From Coriobacteriia bacterium (GTDB taxonomy: Bacteria; Actinomycetota; Coriobacteriia; Anaerosomatales; Anaerosomataceae), in contig JAUSBY010000014.1 of assembly GCA_030651765.1 (NCBI GenBank), positions 1 to 35,166 of the forward strand: a DNA stretch of 35,166 bases. Reading direction: 5' to 3'. The translations under genes and the position numbers were made by a program. Below are positions 7,616-17,361 of the stretch, piece by piece. A model generated the notes under the pieces. That model was not told the DNA's origin and ran no database searches. It saw nothing but the letters and a program-made list of their open reading frames with translations. Every line of letters begins with the position of its first letter. Position 1 is the first letter of the stretch.

Positions 7616-8029
7616 ATGTCAAACGCTCGTATCGCTTCAATGGATCATCGCAGTCAGGTCCACACCGAGGTTCGTCGGCCGATGGAAGCAGTGGTCTCGC
7701 GCGTCGTGATGTTCGTCTTCGGCGTGATCGAGGTACTTATCGCCATCCGCTTCGTGTTCACGCTCCTTGGCGCCAACGCCGAGGCCGGGTTCGTGAAGTT
7801 CGTGCACGACCTGTCCGGCGTATTCATGGCTCCGTTCAACGCCATCTTCGAAACGCAGAGTGTGTCAGGGGCGACCTTCGAGTGGAGCGCTCTTGTCGCG
7901 ATCGCCGTCTACGCGCTCATCGCGTGGGGCATCGTCGCGCTGGTTCGCGCCGCGAGCCCGCGCAGGCGTGCCGAGACCGTCGAGCGTGTCGAGAAGGTTG
8001 AGAAGGACGATGCCGACGCCGTAGTCTAG
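7616..8029 (+). CDS. YggT-like membrane protein
   Basis: A 137-residue protein with two long hydrophobic segments, around residues 28-51 and 92-110. The first, RVVMFVFGVIEVLIAIRFVF, is followed by LLGANAEAGFVKFVHDLSGV and FMAPFNAIF. This resembles the YggT/YlmG repeat, in which a helix is followed by a conserved aromatic-proline loop (here F-M-A-P-F). YggT proteins affect cell division and osmotic tolerance in various bacteria, with no known enzyme activity. The N-terminal 25 residues are hydrophilic and the C-terminus is a charged tail rich in Glu, Lys and Asp. GGGAG seven bases before the ATG supports the start. Confidence 0.65.
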   Translation: MSNARIASMDHRSQVHTEVRRPMEAVVSRVVMFVFGVIEVLIAIRFVFTLLGANAEAGFVKFVHDLSGVFMAPFNAIFETQSVSGATFEWSALVAIAVYALIAWGIVALVRAASPRRRAETVERVEKVEKDDADAVV

Positions 8030-8045
8030 TCGCGTTGGGTACGCG

Positions 8046-8051
8046 TATACT
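8046..8051 (+). promoter_or_regulatory. Possible -10 element upstream of mltG
   Basis: TATACT matches the -10 consensus at five of six positions, in an otherwise GC-rich gap between the YggT-like gene and mltG. No convincing -35 is seen. The transcript would carry a leader of nearly 190 bases if mltG starts at 8246. Confidence 0.35.
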
Positions 8052-8072
8052 GTGCACGAACAGATCATTCGG

Positions 8073-8101
8073 GGGGCCAGGACGTAGCAGTCCGCGGCCC
8101 C
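8073..8101 (+). other. Imperfect leader hairpin upstream of mltG
   Basis: GGGGCC pairs with GGCCCC, with an inner GGAC/GTCC stem, interrupted by one bulged base on one side and two on the other. It lies just downstream of the possible -10 at 8046. There is no T-run, so it may be a leader structure rather than a terminator. Confidence 0.35.
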
Positions 8102-8245
8102 TCGCGTGTGCAGCCCGAGAGGTGGCATGTGGCACGCGAGCGCTCAACAAGGGGCCGTCACAGCAGGCGGAGCTCACCGACGCGACGACGGCAGTCCGCG
8201 CCGGTCGCCCCGGTGATTCTCGCAGCAGCCGAGAGTGAGGACGCC

Positions 8246-9385
8246 GTGCGTCCCCCGCGGGCCTCTCGCTCGCGAGGTCGTACACGGCGCGCGCCTGCGC
8301 AGCGTGGCCCCCGGACTCGGACCGCCCGGGTATCACCCGCACCGGCTCGACCGCGCTCGCGACGCACGAACGTCGGTCGTGTCGCTCTCGGCGTCCTGGT
8401 GATCGTCGGCATCCTCGGCGCTGCGGTGGCCAGCTACCTGTTGTACTGGCCGGGCACTGCCAGCGGTGTCACGCCCGGTCAGCCGGTCCACATTGTGGTG
8501 GAGCCCGGGTCGTCAACCGCCGTGATAGCTGAGACCCTGGCGACCGCCGGCGTGATCGACAACGCACTGATGTTCCGCTGGGACGCACGGCGCGCCGGCG
8601 TGGACGGCACGCTCAAGGCGGGCGAGTACGACATGACCACCGGGATGACGTTCGATCAGGTCGTCGAGCAGCTCACCGCCGGAATCGTGATCGAGTACGT
8701 CGACGTGCCCATCCCGGAGGGCTTCACGGCGGCCCGGATCGCCACGCGCTTTGCCGAGCGCACGGGCCTGCCCGAAGCGGAACTTAAAGCGCTGATGACC
8801 GCGGGGGCCGCCGAGTTCGCGGGAGAGCACCCTTACCTGGAAGGCACGTACGGCGGCTCGCTCGAGGGGTACCTCTTTCCGGCGACGTACCGCGTGACCG
8901 AGGGCTCCACCTCGCGCGATGTGGTCGAGATGATGCTCGATCACTTCGATACGCAGGTCGCCACGCTCGACCTCTCCTTCGCCGAATCGCGCGGTCTCGA
9001 CGTGGAAGAGGTCGTGATCATCGCCTCGATCCTTGAGCGCGAGAGCCGTCTGGCCGAGGAGTTCCCTCTGGTGTCCTCGGTCATCTACAACCGGCTTGCC
9101 AGGCCGATGCGCCTTCAGCTGTGCGCGACGGTGCTCTACACGCTGCCGGGTGACAAGCAGTCGCTCACCAATGCGGATCTCGAGCACGACAGTCCGTACA
9201 ACACCTACCTCCATGACGGGCTGCCGGCCGGCCCGATCTCCAATCCCGGCCTGCGTGCGTTGCAGGCCGCGGCCAACCCGCCCGAGACGGACTATCTCTA
9301 CTACGTCCTGACCGGCGAGGACGGCTCGCAGACGTTCACGGTGACCTACGACGAGTTCCTGCGCGCCAAGCAGGGAGCCCGCTAG
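8246..9385 (+). CDS. mltG: Endolytic murein transglycosylase MltG
   Basis: A 379-residue MltG/YceG-like protein that cuts nascent glycan strands at the outer membrane face and so sets strand length. The N-terminus is very basic (Arg/Pro-rich, cytoplasmic), followed by one membrane helix (VALGVLVIVGILGAAVASYL). A small LysM-like region (VHIVVEPGSSTAVIAETLA) precedes the catalytic domain, which contains ASILERESR with the expected catalytic Glu, and the SPYNTYLHDGLPAGPI signature. GTG at 8246 is preferred because GTGAGGACGCC precedes it, like the site before csbD; in-frame GTG codons at 8108 and 8129 would add an Arg/Ser-rich extension of doubtful reality. The next gene lies 78 bases away. Confidence 0.9.
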   Translation: MRPPRASRSRGRTRRAPAQRGPRTRTARVSPAPARPRSRRTNVGRVALGVLVIVGILGAAVASYLLYWPGTASGVTPGQPVHIVVEPGSSTAVIAETLATAGVIDNALMFRWDARRAGVDGTLKAGEYDMTTGMTFDQVVEQLTAGIVIEYVDVPIPEGFTAARIATRFAERTGLPEAELKALMTAGAAEFAGEHPYLEGTYGGSLEGYLFPATYRVTEGSTSRDVVEMMLDHFDTQVATLDLSFAESRGLDVEEVVIIASILERESRLAEEFPLVSSVIYNRLARPMRLQLCATVLYTLPGDKQSLTNADLEHDSPYNTYLHDGLPAGPISNPGLRALQAAANPPETDYLYYVLTGEDGSQTFTVTYDEFLRAKQGAR

Positions 9386-9463
9386 CCGGCGGGCGCGCTC
9401 CCGTATCGCGCCGCGCGGAGTATCCTGTTCCTGTGGGCTTGTGCCTGCCGAGGGGGGAGGACC

Positions 9464-10411
9464 ATGACAGCGCACGTCGTCGTACGGTGGATCGCCGAAG
9501 GCGTGATGCACGCTGACGGACTCAGCGCGCTGCCCGACGGATTCGCGGGTCCGGTGTGGGTCGACGTGACCGAACCTGACGAGGAGACGCTTCGTGCGGT
9601 GGCGGAACTCTTTCCGATGCCGCCGCTCGCTCTCGAGGACTGTCTGCACATGCCGCAGCGACCCAAGGTGGACGTGTATCCCGAGACAACGTTCCTCATC
9701 TGGCTCGTCCCGGTGGCGTTTGCATCCGATGGGCTTGCCGTCCACGAGATCGATGTGTTCCTCGGCGAGGAGCACTTGGTGACCATCCATCACGCGCAGG
9801 TAGACGCCATCGACCATGCGGTCACCCATGCGCGGATGCTGCTCGAGCGCGGTGTGGAGTGGACGTTGCATGCGATCCTCGATGAGGCTGTCGACGCGGT
9901 CTTCCCGATCGTCGATGGTCTTGCCGACGAACTGGAGACGCTCGAGGACCTCATGCTTGCGGATCCGCGGCCCGAGCACTTGCGGCGCCTCTACGCTGCC
10001 CGGCGTGGGCTCGTGCGACTGCACAAGACGGTGGGGCCGGAGCGGGATGTGGTGCGCGGGCTGGCCCGCCTCGAGGCCTTCGTTGAGCCCGATGCGTACA
10101 TGTACTTCCAGGACATTGGCGATCATCTCGCACGGGTTGCCGATCAGATCGACACTTATCGCGAGGTCGCGGGCACCACCATGGACATCTACCTCTCGGC
10201 ACAAAGCAACCGCATGAACCAGATCATGAAGACGCTCACGGTCGTGGCCACCATCTTCATGCCGCTGACCCTCATCTCGGGCATATACGGTATGAACTTC
10301 CGCTACATGCCCGAGCTTCAGTGGCGTTTCGGCTACTTCGGCGCACTCGGGCTCATGCTCTCGCTCGGGCTCGGCATGGTCTGGTACTTCAGAAGGAGAG
10401 ACTGGTGGTAG
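9464..10411 (+). CDS. corA: CorA-family Mg2+/divalent cation transporter
   Basis: A 315-residue membrane channel subunit. The N-terminal 240 residues form the soluble funnel domain with long helices (for example YREVAGTTMDIYLSAQSNRM leading into the pore helix). Two C-terminal membrane helices follow: TLTVVATIFMPLTLISGIYG, then the selectivity-loop GMN at 276-278, then a second helix ending in the basic RRRDWW tail. Both the GMN motif and the tail are standard for CorA. Usual substrates are Mg2+, Co2+ or Ni2+; ZntB-like zinc export is the alternative within the superfamily. GGGGAGGACC precedes the ATG. The last seven bases overlap the start of the phospholipid synthase gene. Confidence 0.93.
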   Translation: MTAHVVVRWIAEGVMHADGLSALPDGFAGPVWVDVTEPDEETLRAVAELFPMPPLALEDCLHMPQRPKVDVYPETTFLIWLVPVAFASDGLAVHEIDVFLGEEHLVTIHHAQVDAIDHAVTHARMLLERGVEWTLHAILDEAVDAVFPIVDGLADELETLEDLMLADPRPEHLRRLYAARRGLVRLHKTVGPERDVVRGLARLEAFVEPDAYMYFQDIGDHLARVADQIDTYREVAGTTMDIYLSAQSNRMNQIMKTLTVVATIFMPLTLISGIYGMNFRYMPELQWRFGYFGALGLMLSLGLGMVWYFRRRDWW

Positions 10412-11073
10412 AGGAGCGCGATACCCAGTCGGCTCATGAGGAGGTTCACCACACGATCTACTCGGTGGCGAACCTCATCACCATCCTGCGCCTGATCATG
10501 GTCCCGTTCTTCTTCACCGTGCTCGTTGGAGGCGAGGGTGAGCGTTCGCGCCTGGCGGCGTTCCTCATCTATGCGATCGCCGGTTCCACCGACTGGATCG
10601 ATGGCCAGATCGCGCGGCGCACCAACACCGTCACGCAGTTCGGTAAGATCATCGATCCGCTCGTCGATCGGCTGCTGCTCGCCAGCGGCGTGGTGGGCCT
10701 GTACCTGATCGGCGAGCTGCCGCTGTGGGTGCCGGTCGTGCTGGTCCTGCGCGACCTCTACCTGCTCTACGGCGCGTACGTGCTCGAGCGCAGCCGGGTC
10801 ATCCTGCCGGTCACGTACACCGGCAAGCTCACCACGGCGGTGCTGCTCGTCGGCTTCAGCTCGCTCATCGCCGGCTGGCCGGAAGCGCCGGGGCTCGGTC
10901 TGCTCGACTCCGGCTGGCTTCCCGGATTCGGCAGTCAGCCGACGGTGGCCGGCATCTGGTTCGCGTACGTGGGAATCGCGCTTTCCATCACCGCTGCGGT
11001 CCAGTACACGGTGATCGCTCGTCGCGCAATCGGCGGGGTCAGTAGCACCACAACGAGAGGGGAGCGGTCATGA
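10405..11073 (+). CDS. CDP-alcohol phosphatidyltransferase (PgsA-like)
   Basis: A 222-residue membrane enzyme that transfers a phosphatidyl group from CDP-diacylglycerol to an alcohol. The family signature is complete: D63, D66-G67, A70-R71, G80, D84 and D88, reading [12 protein letters not shown] followed by [11 protein letters not shown]. Several membrane helices follow. The length and the signature fit phosphatidylglycerophosphate synthase (PgsA) or a cardiolipin synthase of the same fold; the acceptor alcohol cannot be told. The start is GTG at 10405, with AAGGAG six bases upstream, inside the end of corA. Its stop overlaps the next start as ATGA, so corA, this gene and the sugar-nucleotide fusion gene form a tightly coupled run. 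Confidence 0.88.
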   Translation: MVEERDTQSAHEEVHHTIYSVANLITILRLIMVPFFFTVLVGGEGERSRLAAFLIYAIAGSTDWIDGQIARRTNTVTQFGKIIDPLVDRLLLASGVVGLYLIGELPLWVPVVLVLRDLYLLYGAYVLERSRVILPVTYTGKLTTAVLLVGFSSLIAGWPEAPGLGLLDSGWLPGFGSQPTVAGIWFAYVGIALSITAAVQYTVIARRAIGGVSSTTTRGERS

Positions 11074-13580
11074 AGGCGGTCGTGATGGCGGGAGGAGAGG
11101 GCACGCGGCTCAGGCCGCTGACGAGTATGCGCCCAAAACCGATGGTGCCCATCCTGAATCAGCCGGTCATGGAGCACATCATCGGACTCATCAAGCACCA
11201 CGGCATGACCGAGGTCGTCGCGACCCTGGCGTTCATGCCGCAGGTCATCGAGGACTACTTCGGTGACGGCGACGAGTGGGGCATGGACATCAGTTATGCG
11301 ATCGAGGAGACCCCACTGGGGACGGCCGGCTCCGTGAAGAACGCAGCCGACGCGCTGACCGAGCCCTTCATCGTCATCTCCGGCGACGCGCTCACCGACA
11401 TCGATCTGTCCGAGGTGATCGCGTTCCACCAGTCTCGGAACGCGGCCGTGACCATCGCTCTCAAACGCGTTCCCGATCCGCTCGAGTTCGGCGTCGTCAT
11501 CACCGATGAGGACGGCAAGATCGAGCGCTTCATGGAGAAGCCGACGTGGGGTCAGGTCTTCTCGGACACCATCAACACCGGCATCTACGTGGTCGACCCG
11601 CTGGTGTTCGACTACATCCCGGAGGGCACGCCGTTCGATTTCTCCTCCGAGCTGTTCCCGCTGCTGATGGAGAACGGCCACGACCTGTACGGCTGCGTGG
11701 TCGACGGTTACTGGTGCGACGTCGGCAGTCTCGAGAGCTACGTGGAGGTCCACAGGGACATCCTTGACGGCAAAGCGATGATCTACGTGCCGGGATCGCG
11801 GACCAAAGACGACGTGTACGTAGGCTCCGGCGCCGACATCGATCCGCTAGCCGAGGTTGCGTCCAAAGTCGTCATTGGCAAGAACACGCGCGTGCGCGCA
11901 GGCGCCAAGATCCGGCCGTACACCGTCATCGGCGATAACTGCATGATTGGCTACGATGCCGAGGCCGAGCACGCGATCGTCTGGGACGACTGCTTCATCG
12001 GCGCACATGCCGCGGTTCGCGGAGCCGTGCTGTGCCGTGGCGTCGATGTGCGCGCAGGGGCGCACATCGAGCAGGGCGTTGTCATCGGCGATGAGACGAT
12101 GGTCGGCCACGGCGCGACGGTGGGTACCGACGTGCAGGTCTATCCGTTCAAGCGGATAGAGCCCGGCGCGATGGTCACATCGTCGCTGATCTGGGAGTCG
12201 CGTGGTGTGCGGTCGCTGTTTGGTGATGACGGTATCTCCGGGCTCGTCAATATCGACATCACGCCTGAACTCGCGCTCAGGGTAGCGCAGGCCTTCGGCA
12301 GCCTGCTTCCCGGCAAGTCGCACGTGGTCGTGAGCCGGGACGCGAGCCGTTCAGCACGGATGCTCAAGCGTGCGATGGCTGCGGGACTGAACGCCACCGG
12401 ATGCCACGTCCGCGACCTGCGCGTCGCCTCACAGTCAGTCGCCCGGTTCACGACGCGTGACACGCGCTGCTCGGGGGGGGTTCACCTGTGCGCCGCGGAC
12501 AACGATCCCCAGAGTCTTGAGATCCACTTCTACGATGAGGACGGCATCGACCTCATGGCCGGAGCCGAGAAGAAGGTCGAGCGGCTGTACTTCCGGCAGG
12601 AGTTCAGGCGAGCGTTCTTCGAGGAGGTCGGCGAGATCATCTACCCGCCTCGCGCGCTCGAGTACTACACTGCCGGACTGGGCGAGGCGCTTGATGCAGC
12701 CGGTCCGGTCGGTCGGTCGTTCAGGGTAGTGGCGGACATGGGGATGAGCCCCGCGTCGTTCGTTCTGCCGCAGATAGCCGCACGGTGGAAGCTCGATCTC
12801 ATCACGCTACGTGCCTTCGTCGACTCCGAGAAGGCCCGGATAGACGCGACCGAACGCGACGCGCAGATCGGAGAACTCGCCCACGCGGTAGATGTCTTCC
12901 AGGCCGATGTGGGCGTCTCGATGGACTCCTCGGCCGAACGGCTGACGCTGGTGACTGGAAGCGGGCGCGTCCTCGACCACGACACCGCACTCCACGCCAT
13001 GGTGAAGCTATGGTGCGGCAGCCATGTCGGCGAGCAGGAGGGCGCTGACGTCGCAGTTCCCGCGACCGCATCGCGCGTGATCGAGGGACTTGCCGCCGAG
13101 TGCGGACGATCCGTCGTGTGGACCGGTGGCTCGCGGCGGGCGCTGTGTGCCGCCGCCGGGCGACCCGATGTCGGGTTCGCCGGCTCGCGACACGGCGGAC
13201 ACGTGTTCCCGGGATTCCTGACCGCGTTCGACTCGGTCATGTCACTCGGCATGTTGCTCAGGATGCTCGACGGTGCCGACACGACGCTGGACGAGGTGGT
13301 GGACGGGCTGCCTGAGTTCTTCCTGCGTCACGAGGCGGTCCCATGCCCGTTCAATCGCAAGGGTGCCGTCATGCGGACGATGGCGGTGACGGGCCAGAAC
13401 GCAGAAGCCGAGATGGTCGAAGGCGTCCGGCTGCCGACAGACGACGGATGGGCGCTCGTGCTGCCGCACGCGACCGAGGCGGTCGTGCATGTGTATGCGG
13501 AAGGTGCGAGCGACTCGTCGGTCGACGCCACCCTCTCGCTCTATGTGAAGGCGGTCGAAGACGCGATAGCCCACGGGTAG
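11070..13580 (+). CDS. Sugar-1-phosphate nucleotidyltransferase / phosphomannomutase-like fusion
   Basis: An 836-residue fusion. Residues 1-230 are a nucleotidyltransferase domain with [11 protein letters not shown] (8-18), the following PKPM (22-25) and a DALTDIDL metal site near residue 110. It should make an NDP-sugar such as GDP-mannose for wall glycans. Residues 250-380 are left-handed beta-helix hexapeptide repeats. Residues 415-836 resemble a phosphomannomutase, but the phosphoserine loop is replaced by [12 protein letters not shown] and the metal loop, normally D-G-D-x-D-R, reads DSSAERL. The mutase half is therefore probably inactive, perhaps regulatory. Actinobacterial and cyanobacterial relatives share this layout. 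An eight-G run lies inside the coding sequence. The start overlaps the upstream stop by four bases. Confidence 0.85.
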   Translation: MKAVVMAGGEGTRLRPLTSMRPKPMVPILNQPVMEHIIGLIKHHGMTEVVATLAFMPQVIEDYFGDGDEWGMDISYAIEETPLGTAGSVKNAADALTEPFIVISGDALTDIDLSEVIAFHQSRNAAVTIALKRVPDPLEFGVVITDEDGKIERFMEKPTWGQVFSDTINTGIYVVDPLVFDYIPEGTPFDFSSELFPLLMENGHDLYGCVVDGYWCDVGSLESYVEVHRDILDGKAMIYVPGSRTKDDVYVGSGADIDPLAEVASKVVIGKNTRVRAGAKIRPYTVIGDNCMIGYDAEAEHAIVWDDCFIGAHAAVRGAVLCRGVDVRAGAHIEQGVVIGDETMVGHGATVGTDVQVYPFKRIEPGAMVTSSLIWESRGVRSLFGDDGISGLVNIDITPELALRVAQAFGSLLPGKSHVVVSRDASRSARMLKRAMAAGLNATGCHVRDLRVASQSVARFTTRDTRCSGGVHLCAADNDPQSLEIHFYDEDGIDLMAGAEKKVERLYFRQEFRRAFFEEVGEIIYPPRALEYYTAGLGEALDAAGPVGRSFRVVADMGMSPASFVLPQIAARWKLDLITLRAFVDSEKARIDATERDAQIGELAHAVDVFQADVGVSMDSSAERLTLVTGSGRVLDHDTALHAMVKLWCGSHVGEQEGADVAVPATASRVIEGLAAECGRSVVWTGGSRRALCAAAGRPDVGFAGSRHGGHVFPGFLTAFDSVMSLGMLLRMLDGADTTLDEVVDGLPEFFLRHEAVPCPFNRKGAVMRTMAVTGQNAEAEMVEGVRLPTDDGWALVLPHATEAVVHVYAEGASDSSVDATLSLYVKAVEDAIAHG
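12473..12480 (+). repeat. G8 homopolymer inside the nucleotidyltransferase/mutase gene
   Basis: Eight consecutive G residues encode the end of the CSGGV stretch at the degenerate active-site loop of the mutase half. Gain or loss of one G would shift the frame and truncate the protein after the nucleotidyltransferase and beta-helix parts. Confidence 0.9.
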
Positions 13581-13727
13581 GGCAGGGGTGTGCCAGTGCG
13601 TTGAGGCGATCCTCGCGCTTCGGCTACCGTGCGGTACGATTGCGGTTCGAACGATGGACGGATTCTTGCTTGAGAAAGGCCGCATCGGTCACGAGGCCGA
13701 TCGGACTCCGTATCACAAAGGCGGCCC

Positions 13728-15575
13728 ATGAGCGAAGACCAGGTGTCTGGATCCATCCCGAGGCGTGCCTCGCGTACGCCGCGCCGTCGAGGCCTTCGCT
13801 GGCCCGCGTGGCTCGAGCGCTGGCCCGCGCCTGCGCGTATCGCCACGGTCGTGCTCGCGACTGCGATCGTCGTCGTCGCGATCGGGGCCGCAGTCGACGT
13901 GGCGCTTGCGGCGGGTCGGATCCACCCGGGTGTCCGCGTCGGTGACCTGCCCGTCGGTGGTATGAGCGTCGACGAGGCCGTCGGGGCGCTTGGCGTGTAC
14001 GTCGCTCAGTCGAGTGCCGAGCCGGTCACGGTGGCGGCGGGAGAGCATTCGTGGTCGGTGGGAGCCGTCGAGGTGGGGCTGTCGGTTGATGCTACCGCGC
14101 TTGCCGGGGAGGCGTTCGCTGTCGGCCGCGGAGAATTCGGTTCTGCGGTGGCCGAGCGGATCCGTGCACTGCTCGGTGGGGTCACCGTTCCTCTGCGTCT
14201 TGATTACGATACCGACGGGCTCGAGACCGTGCTCGCCGCGATACGGGACGCGACGACCATCCCCGCGGTCGACGCGGCCGTCGCCGTGGAGGGCGTCTCC
14301 GTCACACGCACGGAGCCCCGCGACGGTCTCGGGGTAGATGAGGACGCTGCAGCCGAGCGCATCATCGCGGCATTCGTCTCCGACGAGCGTGCGGTCACAC
14401 TCGAGCTCGTACCGATCGCCCCCGAGGTCATGACCGAGGACACCGAGGACGCGTACCAGACCGCCCTCAAGATGGTGTCGGCGCCACTGACGCTGTACTA
14501 CGACGACAAACGGTGGGAGGTTACGGCCTCGACCATCGGCGACTGGATCGACTTCCGCCGTGTCGAGTCGACCGGCTCGGTCGTACTCGAAGCCTATCTC
14601 GTGTCCGAGGAGGTATCGGCCACCGTCCTGCCCATGGTTGAGCAGGTGGGAAGGCCAGCCAAGGACGCGACGTTCGTCGCATCGGCCGGGAAGGTGACGA
14701 TCGTACCTGCCGAGGACGGACTGGCCGCCGATGCCGAGAGTCTGGCCGAGCGTCTGACGACCGTGTTGACCGGCAGCGACGCGCGCGAAGCCGAGCTCAC
14801 GATGCACCGGGTGCAGGCGTCACGCACCACCGAAGATGCGCAGGCGATGGGTATCGTCGAGCGCATCGCCACGTTCACCACCGAGTATGCATCGTCGAAC
14901 AAGCCGCGCGTGAACAACATCCACGTCCTGAGTGATGCGCTCAACGGCACGCTCGTCGCACCTGGCGGGGTCTTCAGTTTCAACGAGTCCATCGGTGAGC
15001 GCACGGCCGCCAAGGGCTACGAGGAAGCCAATGCCATCGTCAACGGCAAGCTGGTGCCGCAGCTTGGTGGCGGAATCTGCCAGGTGGGCACCACCGTGTT
15101 CAATACGGTGTTCTTCTCGGGCCTGCCGGTTGTCGAGCGTCGGAATCACTCCCAGTACATCAGCAGCTACCCGAAGGGCCGGGACGCGACCGTGTCCTGG
15201 GGCGGTCCTGACATCAAGTTCAAGAACGACACCGAGCACTGGGTGCTCGTCGCCACCTCATACACCAACTCGTCGGTGACCATATCTCTGTACGGCACGA
15301 GTCCCGGGTACGACGTGACCTACGAGACAGGCCCGTTCACTGACCTTGTGGACCCGCCTGTACGCGAGGTGAAGGACCCCGATCTCCCGGTGGGGAGCAA
15401 GGTCGTCGACGAGCGTGGCGTGAGCGGTCGGACCATCGTGGTGACACGCACGGTACGCAAGGGTGGTACCGTTGTGCGCACCGACACGTTCAAGTCGGTC
15501 TACCGGGCGGTCGAGGAAGTCGTCAGGGTCGGCACGAAACCGGTGGCCTCGCAGTCGCCGACGTCGACTCCGTAA
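13728..15575 (+). CDS. VanW-family protein with PGBD4-like and G5 domains
   Basis: A 615-residue envelope protein. A basic N-terminus precedes one membrane helix at about residues 37-58, so the rest is outside the cell. Two repeats of the putative peptidoglycan-binding PGBD4 type follow (first begins [20 protein letters not shown]). The VanW core contains [31 protein letters not shown] and [17 protein letters not shown]. The C-terminus is a G5-like domain. VanW was named from vancomycin-resistance clusters, but it is widespread in Gram-positive bacteria and its biochemistry is unclear. The ATG is supported by AAAGGCGG. It stands 147 bases after the preceding gene and may have its own promoter, though none is convincing. 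Confidence 0.9.
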   Translation: MSEDQVSGSIPRRASRTPRRRGLRWPAWLERWPAPARIATVVLATAIVVVAIGAAVDVALAAGRIHPGVRVGDLPVGGMSVDEAVGALGVYVAQSSAEPVTVAAGEHSWSVGAVEVGLSVDATALAGEAFAVGRGEFGSAVAERIRALLGGVTVPLRLDYDTDGLETVLAAIRDATTIPAVDAAVAVEGVSVTRTEPRDGLGVDEDAAAERIIAAFVSDERAVTLELVPIAPEVMTEDTEDAYQTALKMVSAPLTLYYDDKRWEVTASTIGDWIDFRRVESTGSVVLEAYLVSEEVSATVLPMVEQVGRPAKDATFVASAGKVTIVPAEDGLAADAESLAERLTTVLTGSDAREAELTMHRVQASRTTEDAQAMGIVERIATFTTEYASSNKPRVNNIHVLSDALNGTLVAPGGVFSFNESIGERTAAKGYEEANAIVNGKLVPQLGGGICQVGTTVFNTVFFSGLPVVERRNHSQYISSYPKGRDATVSWGGPDIKFKNDTEHWVLVATSYTNSSVTISLYGTSPGYDVTYETGPFTDLVDPPVREVKDPDLPVGSKVVDERGVSGRTIVVTRTVRKGGTVVRTDTFKSVYRAVEEVVRVGTKPVASQSPTSTP

Positions 15576-15621
15576 GAGTCGCGGCACGAGTCTTTGGGGC
15601 GCTGATCGGAGGGGGGAGCGC

Positions 15622-16923
15622 GTGTTCCAGCCGGAGTATGAGGCCATGGAGCGGCCGGAACTCGAGGCGCTGCAGCTGGAGCGCCTCAACAGCCTGCTCG
15701 CGCGAGTGTACGAGAACGTCCCGCTGTACCGGAGCAAGTTCGATGGAGCCGGCGTCCGGCCGAGGGTTGAGTCCCTCGGCGAGTTGGCCGACCTCCCGTT
15801 CACGGTCAAGGATGACCTTCGGTCCGCATACCCGTACGGGATGTTCGCGGTTCCGCTGAAAGACATCGTCCGCGTGCACTCGTCTTCGGGCACGACCGGC
15901 CAGATCACCGTGGTCGGGTATACCCGGGGCGATATCGAGCGCTGGGCCGACATGATGGCGCGCACGATCGCATGCGCGGGTGGAACCGCCGATGACATCG
16001 TGCAGGTCACGTACGGCTACGGCCTGTTCACGGGCGGTCTGGGGGTCCACTACGGGTCCGAACGCCTCGGGTGCATGACGATCCCGATCTCCGGTGGCAA
16101 CACGAAGCGCCAGGTCCAGGTCATGAAGGACTTCGGGACGACGATCCTCGCGTGCACGCCGAGCTATGCGATCCTCATCGCCGAGACGGCCGCCGAGATG
16201 GGCATCGACCCGCGCTCGCTGTCGCTCAAAGCAGGCATCTTCGGCGCCGAGCCGTGGAGTGACAACATGCGACGCCAGATAGAGGAGATGCTCGATATCA
16301 CCGCCATCGACATCTACGGCCTCTCCGAGGTGCTCGGGCCCGGCGTCGCCAGCGAGTGCACGTGCCAGTGCGGTCTGCACGTCAACGAAGACCACTTCAT
16401 CATCGAGATCATCGATCCGGTGACGCTGCAGCCGGTCCCTGACGGCGAGCGGGGCGAGGTCGTGTTCACCACGCTCACCAAAGAGGGCATCCCCGTCATC
16501 CGCTACCGCACGCGCGACATCTCCCGGCTCGTCCCGGGTCAGTGCGCATGCGGACGTACCTTCCGCCGCATGGAGCGCGTCACCGGCCGGACCGACGACA
16601 TGCTCATCATCCGTGGTGTCAACGTGTTCCCGAGCCAGATCGAGCAGGTGCTCGCGGGGATTCCCGGTGTCGCACCCCACTATCAGGTCGTGCTGTCGAA
16701 GCGGGGGAGCATGGACCACGTCGAAGTCCACGTCGAGGTCGGCCCCGACGTTCCGTTCGACGAGATCAAGACGCTCGAGCGGCTTCGCGGTCGCGTGGCC
16801 GCCGAGATCGCGTCGGCGCTTGCGGTGAGCATAGCGGTCAAGCTTGTGGAGCCGAAGTCCATCCAGCGCTCGGAGGGCAAGGCCCGGCGTGTACTCGATA
16901 CGCGTGGCGAGGGAGGAGCATAG
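15622..16923 (+). CDS. paaK: Phenylacetate-CoA ligase-family enzyme
   Basis: A 433-residue adenylate-forming enzyme, normal length for PaaK. The ATP-binding loop SSSGTTGQ lies at 87-94; [15 protein letters not shown] is the family's A5-type motif; YRTRDISRL and [20 protein letters not shown] are the hinge and C-terminal domain motifs. It should convert an aryl or arylacetic acid to its CoA thioester with ATP. Phenylacetate is the family's usual substrate, but indoleacetate or others are possible. Cysteine pairs (CTCQCG and CACG) frame the region before the hinge and could bind metal. GTG at 15622 has GGGGGGAG in front. A double-ACT protein starts three bases after its stop, suggesting allosteric control or a shared pathway. 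Confidence 0.9.
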   Translation: MFQPEYEAMERPELEALQLERLNSLLARVYENVPLYRSKFDGAGVRPRVESLGELADLPFTVKDDLRSAYPYGMFAVPLKDIVRVHSSSGTTGQITVVGYTRGDIERWADMMARTIACAGGTADDIVQVTYGYGLFTGGLGVHYGSERLGCMTIPISGGNTKRQVQVMKDFGTTILACTPSYAILIAETAAEMGIDPRSLSLKAGIFGAEPWSDNMRRQIEEMLDITAIDIYGLSEVLGPGVASECTCQCGLHVNEDHFIIEIIDPVTLQPVPDGERGEVVFTTLTKEGIPVIRYRTRDISRLVPGQCACGRTFRRMERVTGRTDDMLIIRGVNVFPSQIEQVLAGIPGVAPHYQVVLSKRGSMDHVEVHVEVGPDVPFDEIKTLERLRGRVAAEIASALAVSIAVKLVEPKSIQRSEGKARRVLDTRGEGGA

Positions 16924-16926
16924 TTC

Positions 16927-17361
16927 ATGGTCAAGCAGCTGACGGTCTTCCTTGAGAACAGTCCCGGGCGGCTGGCGGGTCTGACGCGTGTGCTTGGTGA
17001 CGCGGGTGTGAACATGCGGGCGCTCATGGTGGCCGACACCGCCGAGTTCGGGGTGGTGAGGATCATCTGCGACCGTCCCGAGACGGCGCGCCGCGCGCTC
17101 GAGTCGGCGGGCTTCGGCGTGAGTGTCACCGAGATCCTCGCCGTCGAGGTGCCGGACCGCCCCGGCGGACTTGCCGACATACTCGAGGCCCTTGGCGCCG
17201 TAGGCATCAATGTCGAGTACGCGTACTGCTACGTCGAGCCGGGCGGGCAGGCCGCGATCGATGTCTTTCGCGTCGAAGAGCCGGGCCGAGCCACATCGGT
17301 GCTGCTCGAGGCCGGGATCCGCGTCCTCGAGCCTGACGACGTCTATCCGGCCGATTCCTGA
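16927..17361 (+). CDS. Double-ACT-domain protein linked to paaK
   Basis: A 144-residue protein made of two tandem ACT domains and nothing else (about 1-68 and 69-144). The first begins VKQLTVFLENSPGRLAGLT and has the typical GVNMRALMV turn; the second begins AVEVPDRPGGLADILEALG. ACT domains bind amino acids or related small molecules and control partner enzymes, so it may sense an aromatic amino acid or aryl acid for the adjoining CoA ligase. It is clearly paralogous to the double-ACT protein after iorB (33540-33974). Only three bases separate it from the paaK stop. Its end overlaps the convergent degenerate-GGDEF gene by 19 bases. Confidence 0.92.
   Translation: MVKQLTVFLENSPGRLAGLTRVLGDAGVNMRALMVADTAEFGVVRIICDRPETARRALESAGFGVSVTEILAVEVPDRPGGLADILEALGAVGINVEYAYCYVEPGGQAAIDVFRVEEPGRATSVLLEAGIRVLEPDDVYPADS

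Noticed and set aside
8108-8245. N-terminal extension of MltG from an upstream GTG
   Set aside because: The 46 extra residues are Arg/Ser-rich and unlike the family, and a better ribosome-binding site precedes the GTG at 8246.
8513-10204. Long open frame on the minus strand opposite mltG and corA
   Set aside because: It is antisense to two clearly recognised genes, has His/Arg-rich composition typical of a shadow frame in GC-rich DNA, and matches no family.
13644-13652. GGTTCGAAC, resembling a tRNA T-arm
   Set aside because: No acceptor, D-arm or anticodon stem can be formed around it; it contains an eight-base palindrome and is probably chance.
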